A DNA stretch of 64,000 nt. Source: Rhinopomastus cyanomelas (lineage: Eukaryota > Chordata > Aves > Bucerotiformes > Rhinopomastidae). This document shows positions 27,801 to 40,700 of this stretch, piece after piece. The DNA is taken from assembly GCA_013400115.1 (NCBI GenBank), contig VXBP01004622.1, forward strand, positions 916,314 through 980,313, in the 5' to 3' direction. The notes beneath the pieces are model-generated. The model worked only from the letters and a program-made list of their open reading frames with translations. It did not search any database and was not told the origin of the DNA. Within the stretch, counting starts at the first letter, position 1; every line of letters starts with the position of its first letter. A program made the translations under genes and the position numbers.

Positions 27801-28734
27801 TTAATCCCAACCCCCAGGTCCTTTGCTGGAGCCAGGTGTTAAGAGGGACAAGGGGAACACTTTCCACAAGGTCCTTTGGACTCAGCTGAGCGACCCATCA
27901 TGGCACACGTGGCGTCAGCTAGGCAGGCAAGGCAGTCCCACACCACATCCCACCACCCTTCACCTTTACTCTCAGGGAGAGGTACCAGCCCCTTCCCTGC
28001 AGAACCGCAGACACCCAGCTGTCCCCAGTGTCCCAGCTCAGGACAGGACAGTGGTGGTGACTGTGGATCTGGAGAGAAAAGCTTCTTGGGGGAGAGTCCA
28101 CAGGCACGCAGGGGACCCCGAGGACAAGGGATGCACCAAGGTGGGACAAACCGGGGCGGGAGTGGGGAAAAACCAGGGTGGTCTCTCACGGTTCACGGGA
28201 ATCTCCATCTCCCGCACATCCCTGAAGGGCAGTGGCTTCAGCAGGTCCCCTGGCATTGCGCCCGGGGCGAACACCACGGCGACGGGCACGGTGAGCTGGA
28301 TCTGAGTGGAGAAAGAGTCAGACCGGGCTCTGCCGCCCCTAGACCCCACTCCAATTTCCATTGACCCTCTCAGTGCTCACCGGCAACCGGCTCAGCCCGT
28401 CGATGCCGCCGTAGGGCAACGCGGCGCGGTAGGTCTCGGTCGTTCTCCACCACAGCGGCAGCCCCAGCACCACGGCGATGGCGGCAAAGGACAGAGCGGC
28501 CCGGCGGCCCCGCGCCCGCTCTGCGGAGACAGCGCTCAGCACCGGGGGCAGCGAGCGCGCGCTGGGAGAAGCGCTCGGCATCGGTTCGACACCGAAAGCA
28601 GCACTTAGCACCAGCACTGGGGGCAGCGCTCAACATCGGGACAGCGAGCGCGCCCCGGACACCGCAGGAGGAGGGGGACAGGTACCTGCTTCATCCGCCG
28701 CTGCTGCCGCTGCCGCTGCCGCTGCCGCCGCCAT
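24830..28734 (-). CDS. PIGS: PIGS, GPI transamidase subunit, 12 exons
   Basis: PIG-S is a membrane subunit of the ER GPI-transamidase complex (with PIGK, PIGT, GPAA1 and PIGU), which attaches GPI anchors to proteins. Exons in transcript order: 28734-28686, 28520-28381, 28301-28190, 27768-27679, 27511-27420, 27269-27067, 26769-26616, 26514-26400, 26145-26000, 25896-25796, 25479-25269, 25105-24830. They sum to 562 residues plus stop; the human protein is about 555. The protein starts with Met followed by a run of 12 Ala, then an N-terminal membrane segment (about residues 22-40, ending in GLPLWW). A large lumenal domain follows, with recognisable stretches GYEITFSLLNPDPKSH, NPVEARLGSSAASLYPVLNF and FHSPRWGGIM. 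A C-terminal membrane segment contains IPLFLPMAVPILISL, followed by a basic tail. All introns are GT-AG. Confidence 0.97.
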
Positions 28735-29225
28735 CTTCACTTCCGGGACCCGCTCGGGAAGGCGGGGCCCCGCGCCCGGCTCAGCTATTCAGAGTTCAGT
28801 GTGCTCAGGCTCAGCCAATAGGAGTGGGGGACAGTGAGAGGCGGTGCAGATGGGCGGGCGGGAGCACCAATCTAAATGCGATCCCGGCCTTGAGGAGGTG
28901 GGGCTCGGCCGCAGGGCCGCTACCGGTGCTGCGACGGGACAAGCGGCAGCTGTACTTGCGGCTGCAGAAACCAGGGGGAAATAGGAGAGCGGGACGAGTG
29001 GTAACAGATCCTCCACAAGGCCTCCCAACCTGCCCCATGGCCCATAGGGAGAGCCCAACCACCCCACTCCCGGCTCCTAGAGCATCACTGCAGGTATGGG
29101 TGGGTGGACTAAGACTGGGAACAGCTCATTGCATGGGTGAGACCACTAGACTGTGGGCAGGACTAGGAGGCACTGGGCAGCCCAGAGTCCTTGGAGGTGA
29201 AGGAGTAGGCGGCACAGGGTTGTCT
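28735..29225. other. PIGS promoter and PIGS-ALDOC intergenic gap
   Basis: About 490 bases separate the PIGS start codon from the ALDOC 3' end. The first 200 bases are CpG-rich and hold two CCAAT motifs (near 28,815 and 28,867). I see no gene in the rest. PIGS transcription presumably starts just above 28,734. Confidence 0.6.
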
Positions 29226-29231
29226 CTACCG

Positions 29232-29237
29232 TTTATT
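29232..29237 (-). promoter_or_regulatory. ALDOC: ALDOC polyadenylation signal
   Basis: AATAAA on the minus strand, about 360 bases after the ALDOC stop codon. Confidence 0.8.
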
Positions 29238-29598
29238 CGATGTTAGGCTATTTGGTACACGGGGTGCACACGGTGAACACAACACAGGCGCCCCAAGGGC
29301 AGCAGCGACCAGGACTGCAAAGCTACAGCAGGGCAGGGGCACCCCCAGGCCTCCCCTCCTGCCCCCCATGTGGCCAGGCCTACCCCAACAACGGCCTGAC
29401 TGGAGCCCCCCACCAAAGGAGTACATGGGTGGCTCCCTCTGGGGGCCAGGGTACCCAAGACCCCCCACTCCATCTGTGGACACGGCAGAGAATGATCCCC
29501 TTCCCCTCCCCTGGGTAGCTGGAGTGGAAGCGGGGTGTAAGCGGTGGTGAGGAAGGGGCCAGGGCAGGGGCCGGGGCCAGTGGGCACCCAGCCAGGGC

Positions 29599-32023
29599 TC
29601 AGTAAGCGTGGTTTGCCACGTAGAGGGACTGCCCGGCGGCCCCCGAGTCGTCCCCGCTGCCCTCGTACTTGCCCAGCGCTGCCAGTCCATTCACCTGCCG
29701 GGAGAGAAAATGTCAGTGCCTCCCTCAGAGTCCCCCAATCCCTGAGGACACAGCATTCAGGGGCCTCCAGCTCACAAGGTCACAGTCCTCCATGACCCCT
29801 GTGCCCCTACAACACAGCCCTTGGCATCCTCCTCTCCTGGGAGTAGAGCCCTCAGCATCCTCCATCTCACTTTAGTGCTCCCCCATCACTCCACAGGACA
29901 CAGCTGCTGGCATCCCTCTTACCACAGGGACACAGCTCTGAATGTCCTGTGCCACTCTAAAGGGCATAGCCCACCCCATACGAACATTGGCAGCTCTCAC
30001 TGTCCCTTGTGGAGACAGTTTGGTGTACCCACTATGGACCTTGGCACCCCTTGACCTGTAGGACACAGCCCTTGGTATCTCACGTTACCCCATGGGACAC
30101 AGCCCCCAGCATCCCCTCATCACCTCTGCACGCTTGACAAACTCCTCGGTGGCGGCGGTGGCATTGTCTCGCTGCCCGCGCCAGGCGCTGAGCGCCGACG
30201 CCTGCAGTGCCCGCCCATAGGAGAAGGTGAGGGCCCATGGCCGCACCAACGGGCATGTGTTGATGGCGTTGAGGTTGATGGAAGCTTCCTCCTCACTCTG
30301 ACCCCCAGACAGGAAGGTGACACCTACAGAGAGTGGCATTATGGCACTAGTGGGGCCACAGGATATGCTTCCTCTGTTCCCTGCCATGTCCCGGTGCTGG
30401 TACCTGGCACGGCTGGGGGTACAGTGCGGCGCAGGGCAGTGACAGTGGCCATGGCAATCTCCTCGGGGCTGTACTTGGTGGGGCAGGAGTGCCCAGGGGT
30501 CACCATGTTGGGTTTCAGCAGGGTCCCCTCCAGGTAGACATGGTGGTCACTCAGTGCCTTGTAGACAGCTGCCAGTACCTGGAGAGGATGGGCAGTGTGG
30601 AGTCCCCTGGCACAGCATGGCACAGCATAGTGCCCACCCTGCTGCCCACCCCACTGCTCACCTTCTCCGTCACATACTGGCACCGCTTCAGGTCATGGTC
30701 GCCATCAGGTAGGATCTCTGGCTCCACAATGGGAACGATGCCATTCTGTAAACACCAGGCAGATGCCATTGTGAAGATATCCCTGGACATCACTCTTGAC
30801 CCCACAGCAGTGTGGGCCAACACCTAGACCTGGGACACAATGCCCACCCTTTACCAGCCACACTTATGGGGCAATGCCCACATTGCTTATCCCAGTGCCA
30901 CATCCACAGCAACAGCCTCATGGAGCAATAACCATATCTGTGTGGTGCCTAGTCCCAAGCAGCAATGCCTGGCCCCATGGGTAATGCTCACCCCTGGGGC
31001 TTTGTCTGGTCCTGGGGATCAATACCCATCCAAGAGATGTTACCTAGCCCAGAGGTTGATGTCAGGGGCACATGGAGTGGTAACCAGACATGGGGGCAAT
31101 GCTGAGCCCCATGAATCTGTGCCCATCCCTGTGAGGCAGTTATCTGTCCCTTTAGGTCACACCCATCGTATGGGTCAATGTCAACCCCGTGGGATGCTGC
31201 CTGGACACAGACGGGTACCTGCTGACAGATGCTGGCGTAGCGGGCCAGGACGTTGGCGTTTTCCATGATGGCGAGTGCAGACGGGGTGTTGTCGCTGATT
31301 TTCAGCACGCAGCGCCACTTGGCAAAGTCAGCCCCATCCTTCTTGTACTGGGCACAGCGCTCTGACAGCCCATCCAGACCTGCCAGGCAGTACATTAGCC
31401 CCACAGCCCCCAAACCCTGTGCCCCCCATCCCAAAACAAGCCCCACCTACCCTGTGTGGTGGTCTCGCCATCTGTCCCAGCCAGTGGCACAACACCCTTG
31501 TCCACCTATGGAGAGATGGGGAAGGTTGCGCTGAGCACTACCAGCACCCTCCAAGCACTCTGAGCACCCCACAAACCCATTGAACACCCCCCACACCTTG
31601 ATGCCAACGACGATGCCCTTATCCTTGATCATCTGGACAAAAGGGGTGCCATCATCAGCCTTCTGGTACATGGTCTCGTGGAAGAAAATAACCCCCCCGA
31701 TGCATTTCTTCACACGGCTATCAGCGCTGAAGAGGATCTGGCGGTAGAGCCGGCGGTTCTCCTCTGTGTTCTCCACCCCAATCTGGTTGAGGCGCTTCGC
31801 CATGCTCCCTGCGAACACCCGGCACCCTCGTGAGCCTCTCGTAGGCAGGTTGGGGAGGTAGAGGGTGGAAATCAAAAGGGGTGGCGGAACAGATTCCCCC
31901 ACTACACTGACCTACAGACTCATCGGCGGCCAGGATGCCCTTGCCGGGGGCCACGATCCGCAGGGCGATATCCGACAGCTCCTTCTTCTGCTCGGCCGTC
32001 AGCGCCGGGTACTGGTGCGTCAT
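29599..32023 (-). CDS. ALDOC: ALDOC, fructose-bisphosphate aldolase C, 8 coding exons
   Basis: Class I aldolase cleaves fructose-1,6-bisphosphate to dihydroxyacetone phosphate and glyceraldehyde-3-phosphate; the C isozyme is the brain form. Coding exons in transcript order: 32023-31912, 31808-31597, 31505-31451, 31379-31219, 30745-30662, 30578-30404, 30323-30124, 29694-29599. They sum to 1,095 bases, exactly the family's 364 residues plus stop. The active-site signature YLEGTLLKPNM carries the Schiff-base lysine (Lys230 by family numbering). The C-terminal Tyr needed for full activity is present in SLYVANHAY. The last residues and the N-terminus (MTHQYPALTAEQKKEL) fit isozyme C better than A or B. 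All introns are GT-AG. An in-frame Met is preceded by a good Kozak context (GCCACCATG). Confidence 0.98.
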
Positions 32024-32900
32024 GGTGGCGGTGGAGTTCTGGAGCGGAACCGGGGGCTGAGTCACGCACTCAGCGGGGTGGCCCCCCCATGCCTCACGTA
32101 TCCTAGGAAACACCACTCCCTCCGCCCCTCCCCGACGGCGCTGGGACCCCCGGACACGAAGGTGGGGATGGAGGGGTGCTGGTTGCATAAGGCGGCAGCT
32201 GCCCTCGCCCCGGCCTCGTGGAGGATGCCGGGCAGCTCCCAGCCATTTTGCCGCCTGCTCGCCCGCCCCCAGCCCAGCCATCTTGATCGCAGTTGGGACG
32301 GCGGGGTCAGGGCATGGCCACGGCGGAGGAGGGGAGTCGGAATAGAGACCCCCCTCCGCGCCATCCCAGGGCCGGGGTTACCGCGAGGTGCGCGGGGGTG
32401 GCGATAGCCCGGGGATGGTGATACTAGGCTGCAGGGTATGGAAATACACTGGCAACGGCGATACCTGGGAAAGGGGAGACCTTGGGCCGAGGGCTGCCCA
32501 AGGTTTTGCGTGCCCCAGGGGCGGTGCCGTCGATGCCCCAGGGAGCCGGTTGTCCCGCCCGAGTGGCGACGGCCAGGCGGCAACTCCTGAGTTCAGGTTG
32601 CGCCAGCGCTGAGGGAGTCTCCGGGCTCTCCCCCACCCTCCAAACCCCCCTACCTGGGGCTCCCTCTGCCCGAGAGCCCCCCCAAGTCCCGCCCGAACCC
32701 CTGGGATGCCAACGGCTCCGTTTGGAGACCTCCCATCCCAGATCCTCGACGGGGGTGACGGTTTCCGCCGTCGGGGCTTGTCGGCTGCTCCCCACCCCTC
32801 AAGTTTTTGCTCCCCTCGGTCTTGCAGCTCCCCCTTACCGTGCAGGCCAGGCGGCGGCGAGAGCGGAATGCGAGCAGCGAGCTCCGGCCCCGCTGTAAAT
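32024..32900 (-). promoter_or_regulatory. ALDOC: ALDOC 5' UTR intron, non-coding exon 1 and promoter region
   Basis: The first coding exon has an acceptor (CGCTCCAG) about 15 bases upstream of the ATG, which implies a spliced 5' UTR. A strong minus-strand donor, CACG|GTAAGG, ends a CpG-rich segment at 32,839, so non-coding exon 1 probably ends there and intron 1 spans about 32,039-32,838. Aldolase genes commonly have such a leader exon. An ACGTG core (32923-32927) lies just upstream. Confidence 0.65.
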
Positions 32901-32969
32901 GTGGCTGCGATGCCGCAATGCTACGTGACCGGCGGGGCGGCACCCGACNAGACCCTGCTCTACCACCCC

Positions 32970-33500
32970 CTGTCATAGGCAAGGACCACCTCCTGCCAGC
33001 CGGGCACCCCACTGTGCCACCCTGTCTCTGGGAAAGGACTCCCTGCCACCCCAGCACCCCACTGTGCCTCTGTCTAGGAAAAGACTCCCCTGCCGGCCAG
33101 GCACCCTACTGTGCCACCCAGTGCCACAAGAAAGGATCCCCCTGCCACCCCAGCACCTCCCTGTGATAGCTTGTGTCATAGGGAAGGACCCCCTCCACCA
33201 GCTAGCACCCCAATGTGCTACCCCCTGTTGCTGCTGGAGACCCATCTTGTGCCACCGACCCCACTGTTCTGTTCCTGGCCGTAGGTAGGGACTCCTCATG
33301 CCACCCCCTTGCCACTGCTGGGGACCCCACTGTATCCCCTCCACTGCCAATGCAATCTACAGCCTTGTGCCATTCCCAGGCTGGAGACCCCATTGTACCC
33401 CCTCCATTGCCACTGTCTGCTACAGACAAAGACATTCCCCTTGTCTTTGGGCCAGGATCCCTCCTCTGCCACCCCCAAGGATGTGGATCTCATGTTACCC
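32970..33500. repeat. degenerate minisatellite upstream of ALDOC
   Basis: A C-rich array of roughly 60-base units. Each unit resembles GGAAAGGACTCC-CTGCC followed by GCACCCCACTGTGCCACC. About five better-conserved units lie between 32,970 and 33,290, then more diverged ones to about 33,500. A single N at 32,949 lies just before the array, so its length may be wrong in this assembly. Confidence 0.75.
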
Positions 33501-34740
33501 CACTCTTGCCCTACCAGGGATGCCATAGCTCTGCTATTAGGGGCTCATCCCCAGCAGTGCAGAGCCCTAGACACTCAAGCCAGAGTGGGGAGGCCCACAC
33601 AAGACCAGTTCCTCCTCGCAAAGCTGCACACAGCCAGCGCAGGGACAATTGCAGTGTCCCTGCTCACCCCATGGGCCAGCTGCCAGGGTCCAGCTCTGCT
33701 GAATCCCGCCGTAAAAGGAGGCTCAGCCACCCCGCATGGCCCTAATCCAGCTTTCTCTGGATCCCAGAGCCCAGCACAGCCTGAGGCCCCTACTCACATC
33801 TCAGGGGCCCTGCCAGTGTGGTTATGGCTGGAGCAGGGAGTGGTACCTGCTGCCTCCCCATGAGTCACCTATGCAGCCAGTAAACAGAGACACAACCCCA
33901 AATCCCCCTGTTTCCTGGGTGCAGAGTAAATAAAGGTGCCAGCACCCAGCACCATCACAGCACCCGCCCCGCACAGGGCTGTGGTAGAGGGCAAGAGAAG
34001 GTGATTTGTCTCCCAGGCAGGAGAAAGAGGCCATTAAAAACCAGAGCACTTGTTGGAACACTGCTATTTCAGGCCATGGCAGGGAGGGAGGTGCTGCGTG
34101 GCCCCACGGCGATGAGAAGCATCCTTGGGGTCAGGAGCAGTGGGATAAGGGGATCCCACAGGAGATGCCCCAGCAGGAAAGGAGGGAGGCGAGGCTGGAG
34201 CTGTGCTGGGAGAAGGGAACCCCCCGGAAGGGAGCTCCCCCATCTCACTATGCAGCAGCAGAGAGCAAGGCGGGGAGGGGGATGGGAGCAGGAGCTGGCA
34301 GAGCTCCCAGTGCCTGGCTGGGGATGCTCTGTGCCGGAGCCACACTGGGAGGGAAAATGTCCCCATGCAACACGGGGATGGCCCACAGCCCTGCACTGGG
34401 GGTGCAGGATCCAGCCTCAGACACCTTCCCCAGGGGGAGGCAGAAGGGGGGCACAAAGGGAATCTAGGGCAGGAGGAGGAGCGGGGGGCTGTGGCTGGAA
34501 GTTGGGTCAGCCTGGGCGGGCACACTGGCTGCTGTTGGGGCTGCAGGGTGGAAGCTGGAGGAACACGGCGCCTTAATGAGAGTAAGAGCTGGAGGGGATG
34601 TGTGTCCCCCACTGAGGAGAAGCCTCTGGCCCTATGTCAAGGAGAATGGAGCAGGAGCAGCCAGTGCCCGCTGGATGAGCTGTCCCCACCCAGAGCACCA
34701 GGATCTCTCTGCACCCATACACCATACTCAAGGTGAAAGC
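33500..34740. other. intergenic region between SPAG5 and ALDOC
   Basis: GC-rich sequence with several open frames on both strands, none resembling a known protein or flanked by convincing splice sites. I see no RNA gene. It probably contains distal ALDOC regulatory DNA. Confidence 0.5.
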
Positions 34741-34749
34741 CAACAAAAC

Positions 34750-34755
34750 TTTATT
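34750..34755 (-). promoter_or_regulatory. SPAG5: SPAG5 polyadenylation signal
   Basis: AATAAA on the minus strand, only about 45 bases after the SPAG5 stop codon, giving a very short 3' UTR. Confidence 0.85.
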
Positions 34756-34799
34756 CAACAAATAATTACAACATTAACAGGAAGGTTTCAGGCTACAGG

Positions 34800-37700
34800 C
34801 TATAATGGCTCAGCAGCTTCCTTGCTGCCACAGGTTGGCTTCAGGCCCAAGTAGTGCAGCAGGACATCATGGCAGCCTGCTGCCACGTCAGGGGCAGATG
34901 ACAAGACCTGGGGACAGCAGAAGTGTGAGTTGGTGACTGTTATGGGATGAGGGTTTGTGTTGCTGCGTTCACAGCCAGAGTGAGAGTGAGGAACCACAAA
35001 CTCTCATACCTCTTTCATCTTCTCCTGCATCTCCTCATGGGTTTTCAGCATTTTCTGGGCCTGACAGAGCCTCAGCTCCAGTCCTCGGATCTGTGGTGGA
35101 TGATTCTGGTCAGGATCCCACCCCAAAACTGTGCAGGGACCAAACCCAGAGTGAGAGAAGCCTAGAGCCCTCAAGGTTCTCCATACCTGCTCTCCATACT
35201 TGTCAGAGAGCAGCAGATTTGTGTCCTCTTTCTCCAGAAGCAGCAGCCGCAGTTTGTCCACCTGTAAGAGGAGAGAGCATTGCTGTGAGGGCTCTCCTGC
35301 CCGTGGAGAGGTGGTGACACGAGGATCTCTCAAGCCCTGGCAGCCCCTTAAGTCTCACCTCCTGCCGCAGCAGGACTCGCTCCTGGACGTAAGCAGTGTC
35401 CACCTTGGGCTCCTGCTGCCGCATCTCCTCCCACAGCACTTTGGCTTCCGTCTCAGCCCGCTGGAGTGAGCGCTTCAGCTGGGAGACCTCTCCTTTCAGC
35501 CTCTGGCAGGGAGAAAGGAGATGCTGAGAGGGGTCCTGTGGCTGGCAACCCCCAGGAGTGCAGCCTTTCCAGGCCCCCATTACACACCGTGACTTCCCCA
35601 CTCTTGTCGATGAGTTGCAGCATCTTCTCTTCCTGCTGTTTCACCACGTTCTGCAGCTCCTTCTCGTTCTGTTGGGGCAAGCAATGGTGTCAGGCAGAGC
35701 CTAGCCCTGACCACCCCAACACCCCAGCAGGGGAATGGGGGTTTTCTCGTGTTCAAGAAGGTCAGATGAGCCAGCAGCACCCACAGGGCATCACCAGAGC
35801 TGGTCACCCAGATTTCTCAGTGTCCTAGATCAGTGCCTGTCCCAGTTTGGCTCTGCCTTGGGGTGAGTGCTGGCCCATTTCTGGCACAGGCTCACCTCTA
35901 ACTTGCTCCTCAGCACCTTGTTCATCTTGGCAATGGTGGCAGCCTGGGTGTCCATTTTCTCCTGGCTCTCAGCTGTTACTGTCTCCAGGCGGAGCTGCAG
36001 GTCAGAACTGTGAAAGGGTGGGGATCTCAGTTGAACACAGTGCTGGGTAGCAGCCCAGTGGTGGGAGAGGCCAACCTGCCCGCCTGGCCAGCTGGATAAA
36101 ACCCTTCTAGCCAGGGCAGGAGAGATCTAATCCAGTACTGAGGTGAGAGGCAGACCCAGACAGGTTGCCTGTGGAAGAGACCATGCCCAGGAAAGTGGTA
36201 CCCCTTGACAAGAGCCTCTGCTGAACTCACATCTCCAGCTGCAGTGCCCTGAACTCGCTCTGCTCCAGCTCCTGGATACGGGAGCTTAGTATGGTGAGGC
36301 TGGAAACCACAGTTTTCAGCTCCTTCACACTCTCCAGCAGACCATCCACCGGCTCTGCAGGGAAGGCAGAGGCATGTTTGGAATGTCAGCCCCAGGGGAT
36401 GTAGAGACAAGAAGGGAGGCGTGCCCTGCTCATTCCCTGTTCCCTGCTCATCCCCCATCCTGGCAGCCAAGCAGCTCAGGACCAGGGTGACTCCCCAGTA
36501 CCTATTAGTTTTGGTGTAGAGGCAGGCTTATCCTTGGTAAATGCACTCCCACCTCTGGTCGCTTCATCAGCATCTGTGAGAGAAGAGGTCAGATGTGCTG
36601 CGGGTAGCACAACCAGAGTTCATTCACACACCCATCCAACCACAGAGAGCTCAGAGAAGCCTTTGGCCACTGATCAAAGCTGTGACCCAACCTGTGGCTA
36701 CCACAAGGGAATGATCAAGGAATCCACTAGAGAGGGTGCAGGGATGCACTTGGAACTCCTCACCCAGCACCAGAGGACATCCCCTGCATGAAGAAGGAGC
36801 AATCCCCATCCCCACACAGGGACAAGTCCCACCCCAGCACCCATCCCATGGGTGCTGGCTCACCTTGCCCTGACACTGCTTTCAGGACGCTGCCCACAAA
36901 GGGGGATGCAGCATAGTAGGGGGTGTGACGTGCTGGTGTGCGAAAGGCAGGGGTCCAGGTGTGGCGAGGTGTCTGCCAGCCTGGTGTCCGCGGAGCTGGG
37001 GTCCAGGGTCTGCTTCTTGGTGGGGCATCATCATCCTTCAGACAGGAGGGAAGGACAGTGCTGGAGTGTGGCTTGTGACAGCTTTACAGTGCTCCACAAG
37101 CAGGGAGGAGGTCTCAAAGCCCCATCAAGGTGAGACACAGGTTTCTGACCCACCTGGGTCACTCCTTGTCCTTGTCCCCAGGACAGGGCTCTTACCTCCT
37201 TTTCCAGAGCTGCCCTGAGGCAGTCAGCGAGCTCCTGCAGCCGCAGCTTGCTCTCAGCAATATCCGCAGAACACCAGGAGACTTTGTCCCTCTTGAGCTG
37301 TAACTCAAGGAGCTCAGCCTTGGTGTTCTCCAGCTCCTTGCTGAGGGCAGCCTTCTCTTGCCTGTGGGATGGCATCAGCCTCAGGAGGAGCAGTGTTCCT
37401 CCTCCTCTAGGTGGGATGGGGTCATTGGTTTAGTGATGAACTTGGTAGAGTAGGGTTATTTGTTGGACCTGATGATCTCAAGGGCCTTTTCCAACCTGAA
37501 TGATTCTATGCCTCCCATGGTGACCTAGGGTGGTGAAAACCCTAGACATTTAGCAGCTTCACCTAAGATGGGGTCTAGGCTTCCCCTCAGCCTCTTCCAC
37601 CAACGTGGGCAACCCCACTTGGCTGGGGCAGCAGTGACTGGAGCCTGGAGCTATGTCCCACCATTTTTGTCCCCCACCCCCCAGGAGGGGCTGTTTCCTA

Positions 37701-40700
37701 AAAATAGAGGGGTTCATGTTCAGGCATTGGGTGAGGGGGTTGGTACCGCAGGCACTGCTGGGAATCCATCAGCTCTTCACACTGCAGGTTGCGCTCCTGC
37801 AAGGCAGACAGCGCGGACTTCAGCCTGGCCTCCACCTCCAGCAGCTGTGTGCGGGACACACGGTTCTCCTGATCAAGGAACTATAAGGGGGTAGGGGGAC
37901 ACATGTGGCCATAAGTGCCTGGATGAAGAGCTGAGAGGGCCCACTGCAAACCCCAGCACAGTTTCTCCTATGTCTCAGGGTGCTGCTTCCAGTTAGGAAC
38001 AGCTTTACCCCACCTGACCAACCTCTGCAGACTGGCACTTTACTGGGGATGCCACCACATGTCCAGCCAGGGGATAATTACCCTGGTGAGCTACCCAACC
38101 CCCTCCCATACCAGGAATCCCTGCAGGGCAAGATGAAGAGCTGGGCTACGTGCAGGATGTCAACCACCCTCTATGCACTCATCCCCCGCTGCTCTGCCAC
38201 GGGAGGGCTAATCCTGCTCCTGGCCAACCGCCAGTATTCCCACAAGGCCACTATAGGGGCTGGCAGCGCGTGACGGCTCCAGCAGGGTCAGGCAGCTCCT
38301 ACCTCCCGGCACTCGGTTGCCTCCCGCAGCTCCTGGCACAGCCCGTTGCACTCCCGCTGCAGCAATTCCCTTTCCTGCGCCAGGCTGTGGGGGCAAGATG
38401 GGGGTCAAGAGGCACCACATTTGGGTGGTTACAGGTTTGTCAGTGCACTGCCCCAGGGCTCAGACCCACCTGGCCATCTCTTTCCACTGCTTCTCATTCT
38501 CCTGCTGCAGTACATCCCGCTCCTGCTCCAGAGTTGCCAGGTTTGTCATCAGAGAGCTCAGATCTGCGAGAGGTAGAGCCATCAGCACAGGGGAAAAGGG
38601 GCGCAGAACAGGGATGGGCAGCTCCAGGCCCCACATCACCCACCCCTTACCTGTGCTGAGGCGTGAGTTGGCCACTGTCAGCTGCTCCAACTGAGCTACT
38701 GAGTCCTGAAGGGCCACCGATGTCTCCTCTAGCTGATGGGACACCTGCAGAGACAGTGTCCTCCAGGCTTTGGGCTGCTCTTCCCCTTGGGGTTGTCCCA
38801 TCTGAGCTGCGAGGGATCACCTCTCAGGCATCTCTCAGCACAGAACGACCCCCTAATACCTTCTCCTTGGCTTCAAGAGCTTCATCCGCTCGCTGCCTCA
38901 TGGCAGCCGACTCCTCCAGGCAGCTCCGCAGCCGGCCAGGCACAGTCTCCAGCGTGGCCCGACACCGAGACACCAGGGCCCTCGTCTGCTCCCGCTGCAA
39001 AGGGAGACAGTGCCGGACACAGCTTAGCATGACACTGCCAGTCGTGGAGCTGGGGGCAGCACAGCCCCTGCCAGCTGGTGACACTGCCCTGCCCGGCTGT
39101 GAGACCAAGGACAGCTACTCATGGTACCCGGGGACACCAACCACTCCCTGTACTGGGCTGGCAGGGAGCTGAGAGGCTGTGTCCACTGGGACACCCCTCA
39201 CCTCCACATCCAGGACTCTCCTCTCCTCCTCCAGTTTTTCAAAGATGACACCTACGAACTCCCGGAATATCTGAGCCTCAGCAGCCAGGGATGCCTGTGG
39301 GACAGGAGAGATGGGTCAGCACCGCTGGGGTGGAAGAGCCACATTCAGTGGCCACAGAGGGAGAACACCAGCTGGATCTGCAGCAGCTTCCCAGCAACAG
39401 CATGAGAACCCTCTGAAGGGCCCAAGGCCACTACAGACCACAGCTCAGAGCATCACACAAACTGGGAATGCAGAGATGCTGCTGTAGCTCCCCCAGGTTG
39501 GGAGGCAGCTGGATGTGCCCACCCCACTCAGTACCTGGTGGTCGATGGCTCCTGCCAGCAGTGTGCCCAGCTCTTGCTGGAAGGCCAGGCTCTGGTCACG
39601 GGCGCTGATCTGGGCACTGGCATGGGCACGGAAGGCCTCAAGGAAACAGTCTCCCTGCCAAGGGACAGATACTGCTCTGGACATGGTGTTGCATTAGGGG
39701 CAACTCCCAGAAGTTATCCTCCCCGAGGGCTCTTGCTCCTAGAATGACACAGCCTGAGCCAAAAACCCATTCAGAGAGTTCCAGTCACCATGAGCAGCTG
39801 CACTCCAGGGCCACAGATGGGCAGAGACTGAGGATGTCTCAAAGGCACAGGGACAGCAGAGCCTGCCTTGACCCACCACCAGCTGCCCCCTACCTCCTCC
39901 TTGGCTCGGAGGGCTTCATCTGCTCTCTGTCTCATGGCATCCCGCTCCTCCAGGCAGCTCCGCAGCTTGCTGGGGACACTCTTCAGCACAGTTTGACACC
40001 GGGATACCAGGGCCTTCACTTGCTCCCGCTGCAAAGGGAGACAGTGCTGGGAGTCACAGGGTACAGCTAACAGCTGCAGTGCGTGCCAGCAGCACCAGTG
40101 TATCCCAGAACTCAGGGACAGGGGCCAGCCTGGCTATGCAGGGTCTCACCTCCTGGGCAAGGACTCCCTGCTCATCCTGCAGCCTCTGAAAGCTGGCATC
40201 CACGAGGTCCCGGAACAGGAGGCACTGGCTGCCCCAGGCACTCTAGGGACGGGACAAGGGTGCTCAGGCAGAGCTCCTGGAGCTGGCCCAGGCAGCACCA
40301 GACACATGGCTGTGCCCTGCCTGCTGAGACCCAGCACACTCATTGCATGTCAGACAGCCGAGACGCACCATCCCTGCCACAGCCAGCTCCAGCTCCCGCT
40401 GCAGGTCCTGCTCTGCTCCCTGCTGCCGCTGCAGAACCTCAATTTTCCTCCACAGCTCAAGATAGAGGTTGCGGTAGATCTCCTCCTCCTAAGGGCATCC
40501 CAGCAGATCAGAGGGAACTTCACATCAGCCCTGCTGGACCCCTGGGGTCCAGCGAGAGCCATGGCACATCCCACGCTCCCTCTGCCCAGGTTCACAAAGG
40601 GTTCAGCAGGTTAAGCCAGGCGCAGTAACGCAGCTGGAGCAGCACCAAGCACATGATGCCGTGCTGTGCCGCAGCAGCTCAGCTTCACTTCTGCTCCACT

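Noticed and set aside
33500..34740. Possible extra gene between ALDOC and SPAG5
   Set aside because: Several open frames overlap on both strands, but none has family resemblance or consistent exon structure.
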